Assembly: GCA_002490775.1 (NCBI GenBank)
Contig: DKUR01000054.1
Span: forward strand, 1-64,000
DNA: 64,000 bases
From: Lachnospiraceae bacterium UBA7199
GTDB taxonomy: Bacteria; Bacillota; Clostridia; Lachnospirales; Lachnospiraceae
Direction of reading: 5' to 3'
A model generated the notes under the pieces. The model saw only the letters and a program-made list of their open reading frames with translations, did not search any database and had not been told where the DNA came from. The translations under genes were made by a program, and so were the position numbers. This document shows, in pieces, positions 63,735 to 64,000 of this stretch (position 1 is the stretch's first letter; each line of letters begins with the position of its first letter).

Positions 63735-63764
63735 AATCCGTAACTATAGTTACGGATTTTTTTG
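63735..63764 (+). terminator. Terminator with loopless palindrome
   Basis: AATCCGTAACTA (63735-63746) and its exact complement TAGTTACGGATT (63747-63758) are followed by a T-run. Ends the Crp/Fnr transcript. Confidence 0.85.
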
Positions 63765-63864
63765 TGTAAAAACAGTATGATGAATTCACAGTAAACAAAT
63801 AACTACTTTTGTAAAGTAAAGCAAAAATATTAGGGAAGAGAAGAAAAAGAGAGGAGCGATTATT

Positions 63865-64000
63865 ATGGCAAATGTAAACACAGCACAGGTAGATAACTTA
63901 GTAAACCTTTTAGATGGATATGCAGGAAAAGGCGGCCATCATTTAAATGTTAATGTATTAAACAGAGATATGCTCTTAGATGCTCAGAAGCATCCTGAGA
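63865..64000 (+). CDS. grcA: Autonomous glycyl radical cofactor-like protein (cut by window end)
   Basis: The first 45 residues are visible (GGHHLNVNVLNRDMLLDAQKHP), matching the C-terminal glycyl radical domain of pyruvate formate-lyase as found in free-standing GrcA proteins; the Gly itself would lie outside the window. It can replace a damaged radical domain of formate acetyltransferase. GAGGAG lies before the ATG at 63865. The leader holds TTTTG (63807-63811) and CAAAA (63822-63826), an inverted pair that could bind the upstream Crp/Fnr-type regulator. Confidence 0.85.
   Translation, partial: MANVNTAQVDNLVNLLDGYAGKGGHHLNVNVLNRDMLLDAQKHPE

Noticed and set aside
63807..63826. Fnr/Crp operator before grcA
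   Set aside because: Only five-base half-sites with a 10-base gap; too weak to list as its own feature, mentioned with the gene.
1..64000. tRNA, rRNA, CRISPR array or complete insertion sequence
   Set aside because: No cloverleaf, no repeat-spacer periodicity and no intact transposase was seen on either strand.

Overview
The window looks like a chromosomal segment of a low-G+C, strictly anaerobic, spore-forming gut Clostridium relative, most likely a Lachnospiraceae member (Blautia/Ruminococcus-type). The signs are 2-oxoacid:ferredoxin oxidoreductase, superoxide reductase, a rubredoxin/glutamate-synthase-like fusion, a free-standing glycyl radical cofactor, LytTR/GHKL two-component systems, a domain-swapped GH3 glucosidase and a spore-type protein fragment. 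No rRNA, tRNA, CRISPR array or intact insertion sequence was seen. Family assignments are read from motifs by eye; no database search was run.

Layout. 1-2.7 kb is a gene graveyard: three remnants of AlbA_2/HATPase-type ATP-binding proteins and a broken Nudix gene, around a small Cys-cluster protein and a GNAT acetyltransferase. 2.8-7.3 kb carries a SNF2 helicase with its SWIM zinc-finger partner (YwqA/YwqB-like) and a TraB/GumN-like membrane protein. 7.4-11.7 kb holds a TetR regulator with a CrtI-like oxidoreductase, a shortened spore-type protein, and an AraC/GyrI-like regulator with an ASCH-like protein. 11.9-24.7 kb is the biosynthetic core: a membrane acyltransferase, a 2,992-residue nonribosomal peptide synthetase (A-T-C-A-T-C-A-T-Reductase), a MATE exporter fused to a GHKL ATPase, and a 4'-phosphopantetheinyl transferase. 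The predicted product is a short peptide released as an aldehyde. The first adenylation domain lacks the usual Asp that holds the amino group, so the starter is probably not an ordinary alpha-amino acid.

24.9-35.2 kb: GH3 glucosidase, two tandem paralogous membrane proteins, then an ABC exporter with its own OmpR-type two-component system and a lipoprotein. 35.4-38.6 kb: YbaK-type protein, COG1237 metallohydrolase, and bioB-bioY behind a good BirA-like operator. 38.7-43.9 kb: chemoreceptor, then a LytTR regulator, GHKL kinase and basic protein operon. 44.0-46.6 kb (minus strand): EVE-like/PD-(D/E)XK nuclease and an AlbA_2 protein, a candidate defence pair. 47.0-49.5 kb: LytTR, DUF3021-like and ABC-2 exporter operon. 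49.6-57.1 kb: redox block (two-gene oxidoreductase, superoxide reductase, radical SAM protein, rubredoxin-GltB-like protein), interrupted by broken RhuM and Rpn-type genes. 57.8-64 kb: RNase Z-like hydrolase, solute-binding lipoprotein, DUF1349-like protein, alkyltransferase, a 74-residue helical protein with a Cys-cluster protein, a Crp/Fnr regulator, and the start of grcA, cut by the window end.

A dispersed GC-rich palindromic repeat occurs near 11.85, 12.97 and 35.3 kb. At 12.97 kb it supplies the last codons of the acyltransferase.
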